Shown here piece after piece: positions 47,971-60,899 of a stretch of DNA of 64,000 bases. This stretch comes from Zeus faber (Eukaryota; Chordata; Actinopteri; Zeiformes; Zeidae). Under the pieces are notes generated by a model. The model saw nothing but the letters and a program-made list of their open reading frames with translations, did not search any database and was not told where the DNA came from. Both the position numbers and the translations under genes were made by a program. Every line of letters starts with the position of its first letter. Within the stretch, counting starts at the first letter, position 1. Location of the stretch: positions 30,715,314 through 30,779,313 of the forward strand of contig OY482852.1 in NCBI GenBank assembly GCA_960531495.1. The letters are read 5' to 3'.

Positions 47971-48144
47971 TCACCAGAGCTTGAACGGAACGAAGGTGTA
48001 TTTTGGTTCACTGATTAAGCGCTGCTCACAGACTTGGGTGACCATTGCTATGAGCTGTTGAGTCGACCGCCAGCAGCAAGCCACAGCCAACACAATGACC
48101 AACACAGTGACCAAAGCAAAGTATGTTGTGACGTACTCCGTTGG
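47971..48144 (-). CDS. possible last exon of an unknown membrane protein
   Basis: A minus-strand open stretch of 57 codons ending TGA at 47973-47971. It contains YFALVTVLVIVLAVACC, a clean membrane-segment pattern followed by WR, then VCEQRLISEPKYTFVPFKLW at the C-terminus. An AATAAA lies about 230 bases further down. An acceptor-like AG near 48137 would allow splicing, but its pyrimidine tract is poor and no upstream exon was found. It could equally be a chance frame or a viral envelope tail. Family not recognised. Confidence 0.25.
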   Translation of the reverse strand, partial: PTEYVTTYFALVTVLVIVLAVACCWRSTQQLIAMVTQVCEQRLISEPKYTFVPFKLW

Positions 48145-48199
48145 TCACTCAAGGAGCTCGGCCTTCCTCTCAGAGAGGTTGCTTCTTTAGCCCCCATAA

Positions 48200-49160
48200 G
48201 CCTGTGCTTGCATTAGCAGTGTGGTTTATGTTGAGGCGGTCACAATCATGACACTTGAGTTGACTGTTAATTGTCATGCAAATAATTGTGAATAAAAATG
48301 TAATTGCCTTTTTGCTCATATCATAGTATATGCCTAAAATAATATAATAATACACATGGATATTGAACAATGGAACATAAACATTTGAGTACACGTTAAA
48401 TTTGCCTCAATGCTACTGATACAAACATGCTAAATTGACATTTGCAACAGTTCTAACATTGGCTTAAAAGGGAAATGTGATGTTGAAATCAACAATTTTA
48501 CAGAATGGTCATCTCAAAAAACTGATCAATTCCTTCTTTCGACTTGTATTGCCTCATAATAGAAATTTGCGTTGCAACACATAAAATCATACAAAACACT
48601 TTAACACATGGCCAACATGAGATCAAATCAACTGCCAATACCAGATCTTGTCTGTTAATTGTGCATATTAAGCAGATTTTTGGCGGTAGGAATGAGTCAT
48701 TTCTGGTTCTGTTGTGTTTGGGTATCCTTAATGTTAACAGAGCAGAGTTTTCTCAAACACTATTGGCTCTTTTTACAGATGGAATCTGTGTTAGATGTCT
48801 TGCCCTTTTAGTACTGTAGGTTTTCTGACCTGAGGCTCTCTTTTAAAATCAATGGTTACGTCTTTTGTTTAGAGATGTTAAGATGGAGGAAAGAGTTGTC
48901 ACACCACTTAATAAAGTGTCCCAGTATAGGCCCATGTTCAGTTTCCGTATTATGGAGAATACTCACTATGACTGAGTCATGAGACAACTTTGTGACGCGT
49001 CTCTTATCATGCTGACTCCTACACTCATACGTATACAAGATGTGTAGGATCGGGGATGGTACACACCCTTGTGAGTACCAGTATATGAACAGATGTCGAT
49101 TAGGGGATTATATATTTAAGTTTCCGTATGACTGCACCAGCTGTTGTGGTGTTCAAACTT
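48200..49160. other. unassigned interval
   Basis: AT-rich, no recognised repeat or coding motif; frames of 60-91 codons show no family signature. Confidence 0.4.
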
Positions 49161-49179
49161 TATTATAATGTAGATTAAC

Positions 49180-49410
49180 AGCATTTTACATTTGGCCAGG
49201 CCATTTGGGGTGGTTACAATGGTTTTTCGGGACAGTTCTGTGACAATGGTGAAAAACGTTACTCCCTGCCTTTCCCGTACCAGAGACCAGGCCTGTACAG
49301 AGACAATAAGAGGGACAGGCGCTCAAAGTTAAAAAGGCCACATGGAACAAGATTTTAACATGCCATTTCCAGCATAACCTGGTGAATTTTAGCAACCCAT
49401 ATACAAACTG
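49180..49410. repeat. repeat family Y, copy 1
   Basis: CAGGCCTGTACAGAGACAAT, GGGACAGGCGCTCAAAGTT, ATGGAACAAGATTTTAACAT and GCCATTTCCAGCATAACCTG recur at 60085-60200 in the same orientation. Class unknown. Confidence 0.7.
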
Positions 49411-50796
<1,386 letters not shown>

Positions 50797-51217
50797 ATAT
50801 CTCTCTTACGTTGGAAAAAATTGGCGCTGGTCCACGTGTCCTGGAAGATGTCCCAGACAAATGGGAGGGAGTGAACTTAACAACAGTTACTATATAAAAA
50901 ATGAAATCATGAAGGAATGTAGATTTTTATTTTTATTAATTATTCAAAATGAAATAAGTCCCATCAGTTAGCGCCATTTTAAAAATAAATAAATATTACT
51001 ACTTGAAATCAAATAATTTCTGTTTGTAGTCAATAAGTGACAAAGTTCCCTTGTTGAAAAAGGGAAAAAGTGCGGTGTCTGTCTCACATTTGGGTCTTTG
51101 GGTCTGAACATAAATATCCCCAAAAAAAAAACTATGAATGTATGTGTCCCTGTTGTCAGCAATACATCATCTTTCTGCTTCACCTCTGAGTTTTGGATGC
51201 TGTGCTCTGTCTCGGCT

Positions 51218-52566
51218 AGTGTTGGTTTGTTCGCGAACGATTCGTTCTTTTTGATCTAATCTTTGAAGTGAACGAAATGAACTGAATCCTCAACCAAAAC
51301 AATTTGTTCATTTGAGTCTCCGCCTTTCGCCAAAAGCTACTTCAAGAGGTTGTTTGCGAATTCATCAGTGAAGGAACCTAAAGAACTGGCAGAAATAGTT
51401 CAGAATTGTTTCCGCCAGTTCTTTTAGTTCTTTCAATTCATTCATTCATTCATTCATTCATTCATTCATTCCCTCTTCAGTTATTTGAGTCAGAATGCTG
51501 TTATTTCAAAACCGTATTGTGCAGACATTACACATGCATTGCATGATCCATGCCTGTCAACAGTGGGATTTGAAAATAAGGGAAATGTACTGTCCCAGTG
51601 GTACACCGTTGGCGTGGAAGGCAGGGGTGTGACTGACAAAGTGCCGCTCGTTACTAAAGGTTACGCATGGTGTTTTCTGTGGTTTCATTCAATAACAATA
51701 AAAAACACACTTATTATATTATTGGTTTTGTTTGGAGAAACGGGGGAACGGGACACGCGCAGTTTTTGGGTCAGTGCCAGTTGCTGGAGCGGAGAGCCAA
51801 CCTTTATTTTATTCCTTTTATTTTTTATTTTTAGAATGGTTAAAAATATGGGACATTTATTATTCACAATAAAATAAACAACTGGAAGAAGAGTAAAATA
51901 CAAGAGGATCCCGGGGATTGACCGCTATGGCATGATCCCAACTACACTTGGCCACATTGACATGAAAGTCGAAATAAAATCTTTATCAGCTAAAATTGTT
52001 AATTAAACTATTTTATTTGATACTTTTGAGATTTAAATGCCATATGAATGTGTTTATATTATTATTATGATTGGCCATCTTAATATTATATTTTATGTTG
52101 GCATTTCCACCGTGCATGATCGATACTCTTGCACTGTGTGCAGAACGCAGCATTTTCAAGTATAATAATAATTATAATAATAATAATAAACCGGGACATT
52201 TTAATGTTTACACACAACTGAGATAATCCCGGACAGACTGGGACATCTTGTCACCGTAGTTAAGTCTGTAAGTGCTGTAGTTGATCATAGTACATTTCTT
52301 AAATAACATGTAGCTATTCCCAGACCATAATCGATTGGCGGGGGGCGGCAAAAGTGGGGTCTCAAACTTGTTTTAACATTTGTTCAAGGCCAGAAATCTT
52401 TCCGCATGGACTGCGGCTGCAGGGAAGACGGCAAGAACGAGTCTTTTGCGAACGTGAGAATCACCGGAAAAAGCTTGCGATTCGGTGAACTAATCAGTGG
52501 ACACTTTTTACTGAACTGAATCAAAAGATTTTTGTCCCTGAAAGCAATCGGAATGCCCACCACTAA
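51218..52566. mobile_element. possible hAT-like non-autonomous element
   Basis: Left end TAGTGTTGGTTTGTTCGCG and right end, complemented, TAGTGGTGGGCATTCCG form an imperfect inverted pair. GAACGATTCGTTC-type words and a GATTCAGTTCAG-like motif lie just inside both ends. The interior holds an (ATTC)n run at 51438-51471 and several CCGGGACAT words but no transposase. Confidence 0.45.
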
Positions 52567-52975
52567 TCTCCGTTCCGTGTTTGTGTGTGTTTACAAGTGC
52601 AAACTGTGTGCGGGGCTTATTTCTATAGCGACAACCGTGATTGGTCAGAGGTGAAAGGTTTTAGATCGTCTGAACTGAATGGCTCTCCGTTGCAACTTTC
52701 CGAACGCAGAAATTAACAGATCTGCTCATGTTATTTTTACCGAAATGATAGTCTATTATTGAGAAAGAGGAAAAGAATATGGCGATAATTATCGTTATTG
52801 TTTTATTGCACAGCACTAATTAAAATGGTGCTTAGAGGGAACTATTTTGACCGGACATTATGACTGGATAGATTTAAATATGACCGGATTCTCTCTCTCT
52901 CTCTCTCACTCTCTGATTTCCACCGACCATGCTGTGGTCGGGCCAATCTCAACCATTTATTTTGATTTGGGGCGG

Positions 52976-53157
52976 TTTTGATAAAATGGCGATGCAGAGG
53001 AGAGCCGTTGACGGTGCCTTCCCAAGATGCCTGCCACTGATGTGGAGTGGTCTGTTCAATCCCCTATTTCCGTTGAGACACCTTACCAAGATGGCTACCG
53101 CTGATGTGGAATGGTGTGTTGAATCTGCACTTGCGACAGTATTAAACGAACTGGACG
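52976..53157 (+). other. duplicated segment with possible first exon
   Basis: AAGATGGCTACCGCTGATGT, GGAATGGTGTGTTGAATCTG (53088 on) and AAGATGCCTGCCACTGATGT, GGAGTGGTCTGTTCAAT (53024 on) are two tandem versions of about 64 bases. The second opens MATADVEWCVESALATVLNE then LDG before GGTATATTTT, a weak donor. CAAGATGGC is a common start-codon context of housekeeping genes. No second exon or family was recognised. Confidence 0.25.
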
Positions 53158-53209
53158 GTATATTTTCTCTAAAAAGCATTTGTTGATAAGAAAGATGTGT
53201 AACAGGCAA

Positions 53210-54330
53210 TTAATGTCTTTCTCCAGTATGGAGAGAGGTGATGGCGGGGGCAGAGGTGATGATGGGCTAGAGCAAATGGGGGGGCTCAGGTTAATGAAGT
53301 CGGCACTGTCCCTTTTGCTCCTTTCCATTAGCCTGCTTTAAGCAATCCACCCTGCACTGATCTGTGTCAAAAAGTCAGTGTTGCTCACAGTGAAGCCAAA
53401 TCTGTGGACTAGATAGCCACTGAGGACTGAGCCACTGATTTTCTTTACCCTTTTGTTGGCATGTTTGGTTTCACTACTTTTACGGGAATTGTTATTTATT
53501 TTATTTTTTGTACTTTGGTATTGTTCCTTCGGGATCACTTAGATATCCATCATCATGCAATTTTTTCACTAGTATGACACTACATTTACTGTATGTTTTA
53601 CTATATGTTATGATACTATAAGCTTTCAGATGGCCAAATACCAGTGAATCTGTCAGAAGTAAGGGCACAGGTAGTCATGGTCGATGTCAATTTTTGATTT
53701 CTCAATAGCAAAAATGACATGAACAGCAAACAAGTGAGCCAAGCTACAATATTCTGCATTGGTCGGCATTTTCCGCTTCATGTTGCATTAGCCTCATATT
53801 TTGCCTTTGGCAATCTTGGATGCGCACAGCTGCCATAATTTCTTCACTTCCTTGAAGAGTTTATGCCTATCATATCCACAAAAATTGCCTATGTACTCTT
53901 TTTGTTTTGAATGTGCTCGTCGCTTCACTGGCTTAAACCCCCAACATGTGATCACGAAAGCCATGCCTTCACCTGTGCTGTCCAAAGTCATAGAAAAGCG
54001 ATCCAAACCGTGCCCGCAACCCATGCTCTGAACACCGGGCGCATGGCTCGGGTTCTAGCTGTACCTGCGCTAATGGAAATGCGGCTTGTCTTTCAATAAC
54101 ACAGTGGACCTTGTTCCGCTCAACTGCAAGCGAAGGTCTTTCTTTGAGTGGTGGGATTTGGGTTTGTAGTTGGTGATTCAGCCCTCTAGACTCTAGAGAC
54201 TGAAGCAGAGTTGTTGGCTGTAAATTGTAAACTCAGCCATTTGACCACTGACTTGCTAAAAATGTACTTTGCCGGTTTAGACCTTTCATTGTGTCGTGGA
54301 ATAATTTTGCTCCAAACGTGCACTGTCAGC
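53210..54330. other. unassigned interval
   Basis: No gene recognised; frames around 53794-54099 overlap on both strands with no motif. Confidence 0.35.
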
Positions 54331-55512
54331 TGCTAGGACAGCATATTTATCTCACTTGATAAACAACGATAAAATATAATCCACGGTTTTTCTTTGATAC
54401 TGTTGCTAAACTCACACAGAATATCCCTGCCAATAGTTCTTCATTCAGTGCTGATGATTTTCTGAAGTTCCTTACAAATAAGATTGTCTCCATTAAAGAT
54501 AAATTCACTGGTCCACACTCTTCTCAGAATGATGGCAATAAACTCTCTAATGCTTTGATGGATGCAGGCACTGTGACTCGGACCAACTGCTCTCTTCCAC
54601 AGTATGAAAATTGAATGACTTGAAATGAACCAGCCTTGTAACTGCTTCCATATCTACAACCTGCATATTAGACCCCATACCGTCTAAACTTTTTAAAGAA
54701 CTGTTTTGCTGTTTTAAATAGTAGAGTCTTGATATTATTAACAACTTGCTTTCTATAGGCTCTGTGCCCTCAGCTTTAAAAACTGTCATTATCAAACTGC
54801 CGCTCAAAAAAACAAATATTGATCCGCAAATTGTGAATAATTACAGACAATTTCCTATCTTTCCTATATGTCTAAACTACTTGAAAGGGCTGTCGCTGAT
54901 CAACTTACTGCCTACTTATCCCTTCGATACATTTCAATCTGGCTTTTGATCGCTTCCACTGAAACTGCCTTGACCAGAGTAGTCAATGATCTACTTATTA
55001 CCTGTTGATTCGGATTTGACAACATTGTTGCTGCTTCTTGACTTGAGTGCAGCTTTTGACACTGTTGACCACAACATACTTTTAAGCCGCTTGGAGAAGC
55101 ATATAGGTATCCAGGGGACGCTTTCATGAAGGGGACGCTTTCATGATTTCATTCATATTTATCAAATAGAACTCAATGTGTAAATTACAATAATACAATC
55201 TCTGAATTTTCTGTAGTAAAGTGTGATGTACCCCAGGGATGTGTCCTTGGCCCTATGCTCTTCTCTAGCTATATTCTTCCCATCTTTGACATTATTTGCA
55301 AATGTGGTGTTAAATGTTATTGCTACGCTGATGTTACACAGCTATATGTACCGGTAAAGCCAAATGAACTTTCCGAAATCCTAAAGTTGTATGGTTGTTT
55401 TATTGCTGAAAGCTCGACCATCATAAACCTTGGAGTGATTTTTGATTCCCGTCTGACATTCCAGTCTCATATCAAGGCTATTCCCAAGATAGCGTTTTTT
55501 ATTGTTGGTAAT
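54330..55512 (+). pseudogene. L2-type LINE ORF2 fragment
   Basis: Plus-strand pieces typical of fish L2 reverse transcriptase: FSADDFLKFLTNKIVSIKDK near 54455, SIGSVPSALKTVIIKLPLKK near 54750, FDTFQSGF near 54930, LTTLLLLLDLSAAFDTVDHN near 55015 (first catalytic Asp block), VVKCDVPQGCVLGPMLFSSY near 55220, YCYADVTQLYVPVKPNEL near 55320 (YADD changed to YADV) and STIINLGVIFDSRLTFQSHI near 55415. Many frame breaks. It stops exactly where the ERV B LTR begins (55513), so it was cut or interrupted there. Confidence 0.85.
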
Positions 55513-55923
55513 TGTTAAAGCTAAACAGCTATAAACTTTGTTCGTGGACGGACTAATCGTTACAGAGGAAATCGGAGACCAATACTTTAGGTTAATAAAG
55601 TATTTAATCTTGTGCAAGAGGAGCATTTACAGAGCAACAACACAATATGATGCTACCGTGGAAATGATCAGCTCTTTCGAGAGAGCTGAGACTTTTTATG
55701 GGATCGAGACTCTTGTCGCATCATCGGTTTGTTGGAGCGCCTCTGGAACAGTTCTTTGTGATCTATATGTTATTTTGTGATCAGTCCGTACATGCTGTTC
55801 CTGGCACGTAGTCACTTGAGTACATGTTGATCATGTTGTTCTGCACGTACACGTTAGGACATAATGTCACAATACTTCATAAGTTCTATTGAGAATACAC
55901 AGAAATACAAAATTCTTATAACA
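55513..55923 (-). repeat. ERV B 3' LTR
   Basis: Minus strand starts TGTTATAAGAATTTTG and ends GTTTAGCTTTAACA. It is preceded on the minus strand by a polypurine tract and the envelope gene, which fixes it as the 3' LTR. No partner LTR is visible in the window. Confidence 0.75.
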
Positions 55924-55936
55924 TTCCCTCCTGTTT
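55924..55936 (-). promoter_or_regulatory. ERV B polypurine tract
   Basis: AAACAGGAGGGAA on the minus strand immediately before the LTR start TGTTATAAG. Confidence 0.75.
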
Positions 55937-56382
55937 ATGCTGCCAGGCAGTACATGATACGGTTCCAAAACCCACTATCTTAAACTTTCAACACTAAAAC
56001 GCATTACGTAATAATGCACTTTGCGTTTGTAATGATGCTAGCCAAGTAATAAAGGGGAAGAAGGTAAATAAAACATAAGTGTCCAACACAGACTGGTTGA
56101 CCCATCGGATCCTACAGCTGGACCTTTCCGACCTAATAGAATCTTACCCTAGCACGATAAACAACATATAAAATATTGAACGTCTTCCTGGATAACATTT
56201 AAGACAAACAATCTTAATTGGCTGCATATATTATGCCATCAGAGAGTTTTAACTTTTGGAGATTTTCTATAAACTTTTCATAAAACTTTTCATAATGCTT
56301 AAGACTTGTTATCTAATTAAACGTTGGTGTCTTTGTAAGAATTTCCGTCGGTGTGATTCGTGTCAATCCTTGTTCTTGGCCA

Positions 56383-57100
56383 TCAGACTCCAGTGTCATT
56401 ATAGAGTCCGGGGATGTCGAGATCGACGTCCGAACCTGGAACCTTGAGCACATTCTCAACAGGGGTTAGGTCATCATAATCCTCCTGAACGGAGTCGATA
56501 GGAGGTTCATAATTGTCAGTGGTACCGTCATCATTGTTGTCATTAGGTATTTTGGTGTATAGCATTGTTTTGGTCATAACGTTTTCAATTAATCGTTGAG
56601 ACAACCCTCTTATACATGGGATACAACAACAACCAGACATAGCCACAATTGCAATCATCACAGCGATCACAGGACAATAATAATGATTGTATTATCCCTG
56701 ACCATTTTCCAAACATTTTCTCAAGCCACTTGGTAAGGGGATTCTCTATCCAGGCGTTTTCTGCCAGTTCTTTGGACAGTGCTGTCAGTCCAATCAATGC
56801 TTTGGTCACACTGCCTTCAGGGGCGGTATTGTTCGAGATGAAAGTGCAACATACGTCACCAAAAATTTTACAAACGCCACCCTCCTTAGCCAGCAGCATG
56901 TCCAATGACATTCGATTTTGCCAAGTCATTAAGCTAGTTTTATCCAGTTGTTCTGACAGGCGTTTCATCCCATCCCTAGTATAGTTAATGAATCTTTGTT
57001 GGTTGTAGTATATGTAGTTAATCCAATCGACATTTTTGTTTGTGGTTACCCACCAAAAGATCACAGATTCCAATCCCGCAGTTATTTGATTTTGGGCTTT
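56383..57100 (-). pseudogene. env: ERV B envelope: transmembrane subunit, broken
   Basis: Minus-strand frame with QNRMSLDMLLAKEGGVC and CKIFGDVCC, a C-X6-CC motif that marks gamma-type envelopes with a disulfide-linked surface unit. WLEKMFGKWSGII follows. The anchor segment (MIAVMIAIVAMSGCCCIPCI) and an acidic cytoplasmic tail to 56383 lie in another frame, so a shift falls near 56620-56670. In an intact virus this subunit drives membrane fusion; here it cannot be made in one piece. Confidence 0.82.
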
Positions 57101-57138
57101 ATATTCGTCCGGAACTCCACGTGGTACACCGATATAAT

Positions 57139-58450
57139 CTATATAAACCCTGCTGTCAAAAGTTCCTCCAGATGCTTTTCGCTTGTATCTGTGTGTTTTG
57201 GACTTGCAGTCATATATCGTATGCCGTTAGTGTGGTTGAGGGGTAAGACATAGAATGGCATCACAAGCTGTATCGGAGCACAGGTGCCACGCCAGTTAAA
57301 TGGTAACCTGAGTGTCTTCCTGCCACAGAACCACCAGATGTCAGCCCTTGGTGTGGTTTGATTGTTGAGCCAGTTATCTGTTATCCCCTCATCTCCTGCG
57401 GACACATCTAAAGTTGTGTTGCAGGACGTCAGGGCTCCGGCATCATGTCCTAGCCAGCAAGTTCTCTGTAGGCAGGTGTAGTTGCCATCGTATGGCATAA
57501 ACCAGGGTGTTTTCGGCTTTTCTGACACGGGGAAAACCAGGTGTGCTACAGTGGTACAATTATGAGGTGGGGTGGCAGAGTTAAACAGCTGTAGGACACA
57601 CTTGAACCCCTGTGAATCAGGGAACGGCACTGTTCCTAGTGTGGGCCTGGCTGCTGCACATGCCAGGCAGTCTGTTTTAGGGCCATTCTGCTAAACTGTG
57701 TACATCAGCCAGTCGAACCATTCATTTTTCTGTTCATAGCCTGTCTGTATTTCGAACGTTTCCTGGACTGTGGTGACTTTGATATTTCTGACCAACTGGT
57801 TTCTTGGTTCTAATTTACTCGTATTGGTTGATATAGCCGGGGGTGTCGGTTTATTACGGACCGAGATCATAAATCGTCCCAGTGGGTCTTCCTCAGTTTC
57901 ATAAGACCCCAACACATATATCCCAGTGTCGTCTTGCTGGAGGTTCTTAAGAGTTATTACTAGGGGATTACACTTGTCCTTCCCACAGTCACCTTGATAT
58001 AAGCCTTGGAAGATTGACATTATACTTATCAGTGGGGTGGGACCTGAAGAGGCCTTTGTTGGTTTATAACCCCAATCAGACGGTCCTGAATTGCAAATGA
58101 CGTACTGCCAGCTGCTGCACCATAGGTTACAAAGCTTGTTATTTGAAAAGCGGATGGATCCCGTACAGGGGTCTTTTCTGTTGATCCCCACAATGAATTA
58201 CAGAACATAAGTCATATAGGATGCTCGCTGTTTGTCCTTCTGTGAAGTTTAACACGACCCTAGGATTTGCTTGCCTAAGGGACCTCTTGATCCTATATGT
58301 GGTTGCCATAGCTGTGGATGCAAGTGATGGCTCAGTAGGGGTGTCATTGTCCAGTTGTTCCTGGGGTTGGTGTCCCTCATACCAAAAGTCCCAAACCATC
58401 AAAAGTATGTGCAGTACTATTACTAATGCTAAGAACATTAATATGCACAA
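57139..58450 (-). pseudogene. env: ERV B envelope: leader and surface subunit, broken
   Basis: Starts at 58450 with a hydrophobic leader (MCILMFLALVIVLHILLMVW), then an RIKRS basic site at about residue 53. Many Cys follow (KLCNLWCSSWQYVICNSG; YQGDCGKDKCNPL; CLQRTCWLGHDAG), then WWFCGRKTLRLPFNWRGTC near the subunit end. A frame change falls near 58150-58190, an in-frame stop between 57691 and 57631, and another frame change near 57100. The surface subunit binds receptors in live viruses; this copy is not expressible as one protein. Confidence 0.8.
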
Positions 58451-58559
58451 TGTTCCTCTAAAACCACATCCTGTGCGCCTAAATGGGTTTCATGGTTTGT
58501 CGGCTATGGTTTGGTGTTTTACTTATCTGTGTCTTAGGTGTTACACGTGCTCTTTTGTA

Positions 58560-58960
58560 GTGGGTGAGGTGGACCCAGGTTTTCCTTTCAGCAATGCGGA
58601 CTGCAGTGGGGGTAGACAACAAGACCTGGAATGGTACTTCCCAGCGTGGAGTGGATCAACACTTCTATTTTAGGACCTTGATAAACTCCCAGTCTCCTGG
58701 TTTTACTGGAGTCTCTCCCTGTGCCACTGGTTCTGTTGGAGAAAACACTTGGGCCGTAATGTCTTTGTTTTATAACATTTTACACATGTACTCAGCAATT
58801 GTTCCTGTTAATTCTGCATCATCTCCCTTGAGTTGTATGAGAGGTATTGCCAAGGTATGCCAAGCGCAGGTAAACATACAATCCATGTTTTCTCTGTTTC
58901 GTCCATGGCCTTTCTTACTAAACAGTACCTTTTCCCTTCTGCTTTATTTAATTCTATAAA
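58560..58960 (-). pseudogene. pol: ERV B integrase C-terminal domain
   Basis: The minus strand has TPVKPGDWEFIKVLK, FQVLLSTPTAVRIAERKTWV and HLTHYKRARV, the SH3-like end of a gammaretroviral integrase, just upstream of the envelope start as expected. Stops follow IKVLK. ERV A has a related but clearly different version at 35.3 kb. Confidence 0.8.
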
Positions 58961-60080
58961 GTCCATGCATATTGTTTAAAATGGATAATCTGCCAATGGA
59001 AACTTTCCTCTCTTTGGTCTCTTTCTACCCTGTGAGTTTTGTTTAGAGCAGATTAGACATCATGCACAAATATATATATTTTTTTGCCTAATTATGAAAT
59101 CCGTATGTTGTGAATTGACATTCAACCATATAAACCATCCCTCCTGTTGAGACATGGGTATTCCCATGGCTCAAAATAGCGGCAAATCTAAAAAGTGATT
59201 TAGGAAGTATCGGCTTTCCTCCTGGTATTGTTGAATCTCGAGGGCTGCTGCCTACACAGCTTGTAGGCAAGGTGGTAATGCTCTCGCTATTGTATCTTAT
59301 CTTGCTGAGTAGTAAGTGATTGGTCTTTCTTTATTTCCAAATTAATTCTCAGTTAGTGTATTTTGCAATTTATTCTAACTTTTTGATGATTTCTTGGCTT
59401 ATTCAATAGTTAATTGTTAATTCTTAGACTTAGACTTATTGTCTAACAGTATGTTGCTGTAATACCCATTTTTATTGTTAATCTTATGTTTTATCTAATA
59501 TATGTATCACAATTGCTATCACAATGTGAAGAATGTAAGGAGACACAATGGGGGTTCACTCGGAGGTCAGGTGATGTTTCACCAAAATTGAGCGCAATAC
59601 AAGATGAGAGTTTTTCATAATGTTTTGCGTATAGACTGTTAAATACTTGTTTTTAGCAGAATAATCCAGGCACTTACAGTATATCATGATGAATACTCCA
59701 AATTTACAGAAGGTACAGTAGTCTGCGCAGAGAAGAAAATATTAACTGTTAATTTAAATTCAGTGCAGTTCTTTGTTAGACTCATAGGCCGGTTACATTA
59801 TTTTTCCTGGCCTACTGTAATCATAATTTGTATGGGGTAATAGATTTTCTTTTTGTCTCAAAATTATTGATTTCATGCCCTAAGGCAGACTAATATCCTG
59901 ATCCTGCAGCTAATAGATATGCACAGGGGTTCACACTTCAAACATCCTACTTGTAATGAAGCCTCTGGTGATGTATGACCACCAGTGCACCAGGTTCACA
60001 GGATCCTCTGTGAGGGGATCCACAAATTAGTTTCCACTGACATAATATTGCAGTTCTGAAATAACATTGTCTGGTTTCAA
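58961..60080. other. unassigned, AT-rich interval inside ERV B
   Basis: Retroviral RNase H and most of the integrase should lie here, but I can read no such motif. About 1.1 kb of AT-rich DNA with a TAATTGTTAATTCTTAGACT-type composition replaces them, either through deletion plus insertion or decay. Confidence 0.4.
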
Positions 60081-60084
60081 TTAT

Positions 60085-60200
60085 GCATAGGCCCGTGCAG
60101 AGACCTCAAAAGGGGCAGGTGCTCAAAGTAAAAGAAAAAGGGTATGTGGAACAAGATTTTTAAGTGCCATTTCCAGCATAACCTGTTGAATTTTAGCATG
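60085..60200. repeat. repeat family Y, copy 2
   Basis: CAGAGACCTCAAAAGGGGCA, GGTGCTCAAAGTAAAAG and GCCATTTCCAGCATAACCTG match 49285-49390. It ends just before the ERV B reverse transcriptase remnant. Confidence 0.7.
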
Positions 60201-60204
60201 TACA

Positions 60205-60440
60205 TTAGATGAGTGATCGTGGCATGACAGCGCTGTTAACCGCTTTAAGATCTTGAACCATACGCCATCCTACTGATGGTGCAGCTTTCTTAACTGGAAA
60301 TAGAGGTGTGTTACATGGTGAGTCTGGACATTCTATTATTATTCCAGCTTGCTTTAGGTCTGCGATTACTGGTGCTATTCCTGCTTCTGCTTCGGATTTA
60401 AGTGGATTTTGTCTTTGATATGGCCTGAATGATCTTCGTG
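60205..60440 (-). pseudogene. pol: ERV B reverse transcriptase N-terminal remnant
   Basis: The minus-strand frame reads YQRQNPLKSEAEAGIAPVIA, DLKQAGIIIECPDSPCNTPL and WRMVQDLKAVNSAVMP, the first conserved blocks of gammaretroviral RT. The catalytic blocks downstream are missing because the sequence switches to repeat Y near 60200. Confidence 0.85.
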
Positions 60441-60486
60441 ATGTTATTTTAATTATTTATTAATTATTATTATTATTTTAATTATT

Positions 60487-60800
<314 letters not shown>

Positions 60801-60899
60801 ACCTGTTTTTCTCTTCGGGAGACATTCCGGATGTGCATCCCTTTCTCCTCCTCCTCCACCGCCTCCGTGTTCCCTCCTCGATCAGCAATTTCTCGTCCA

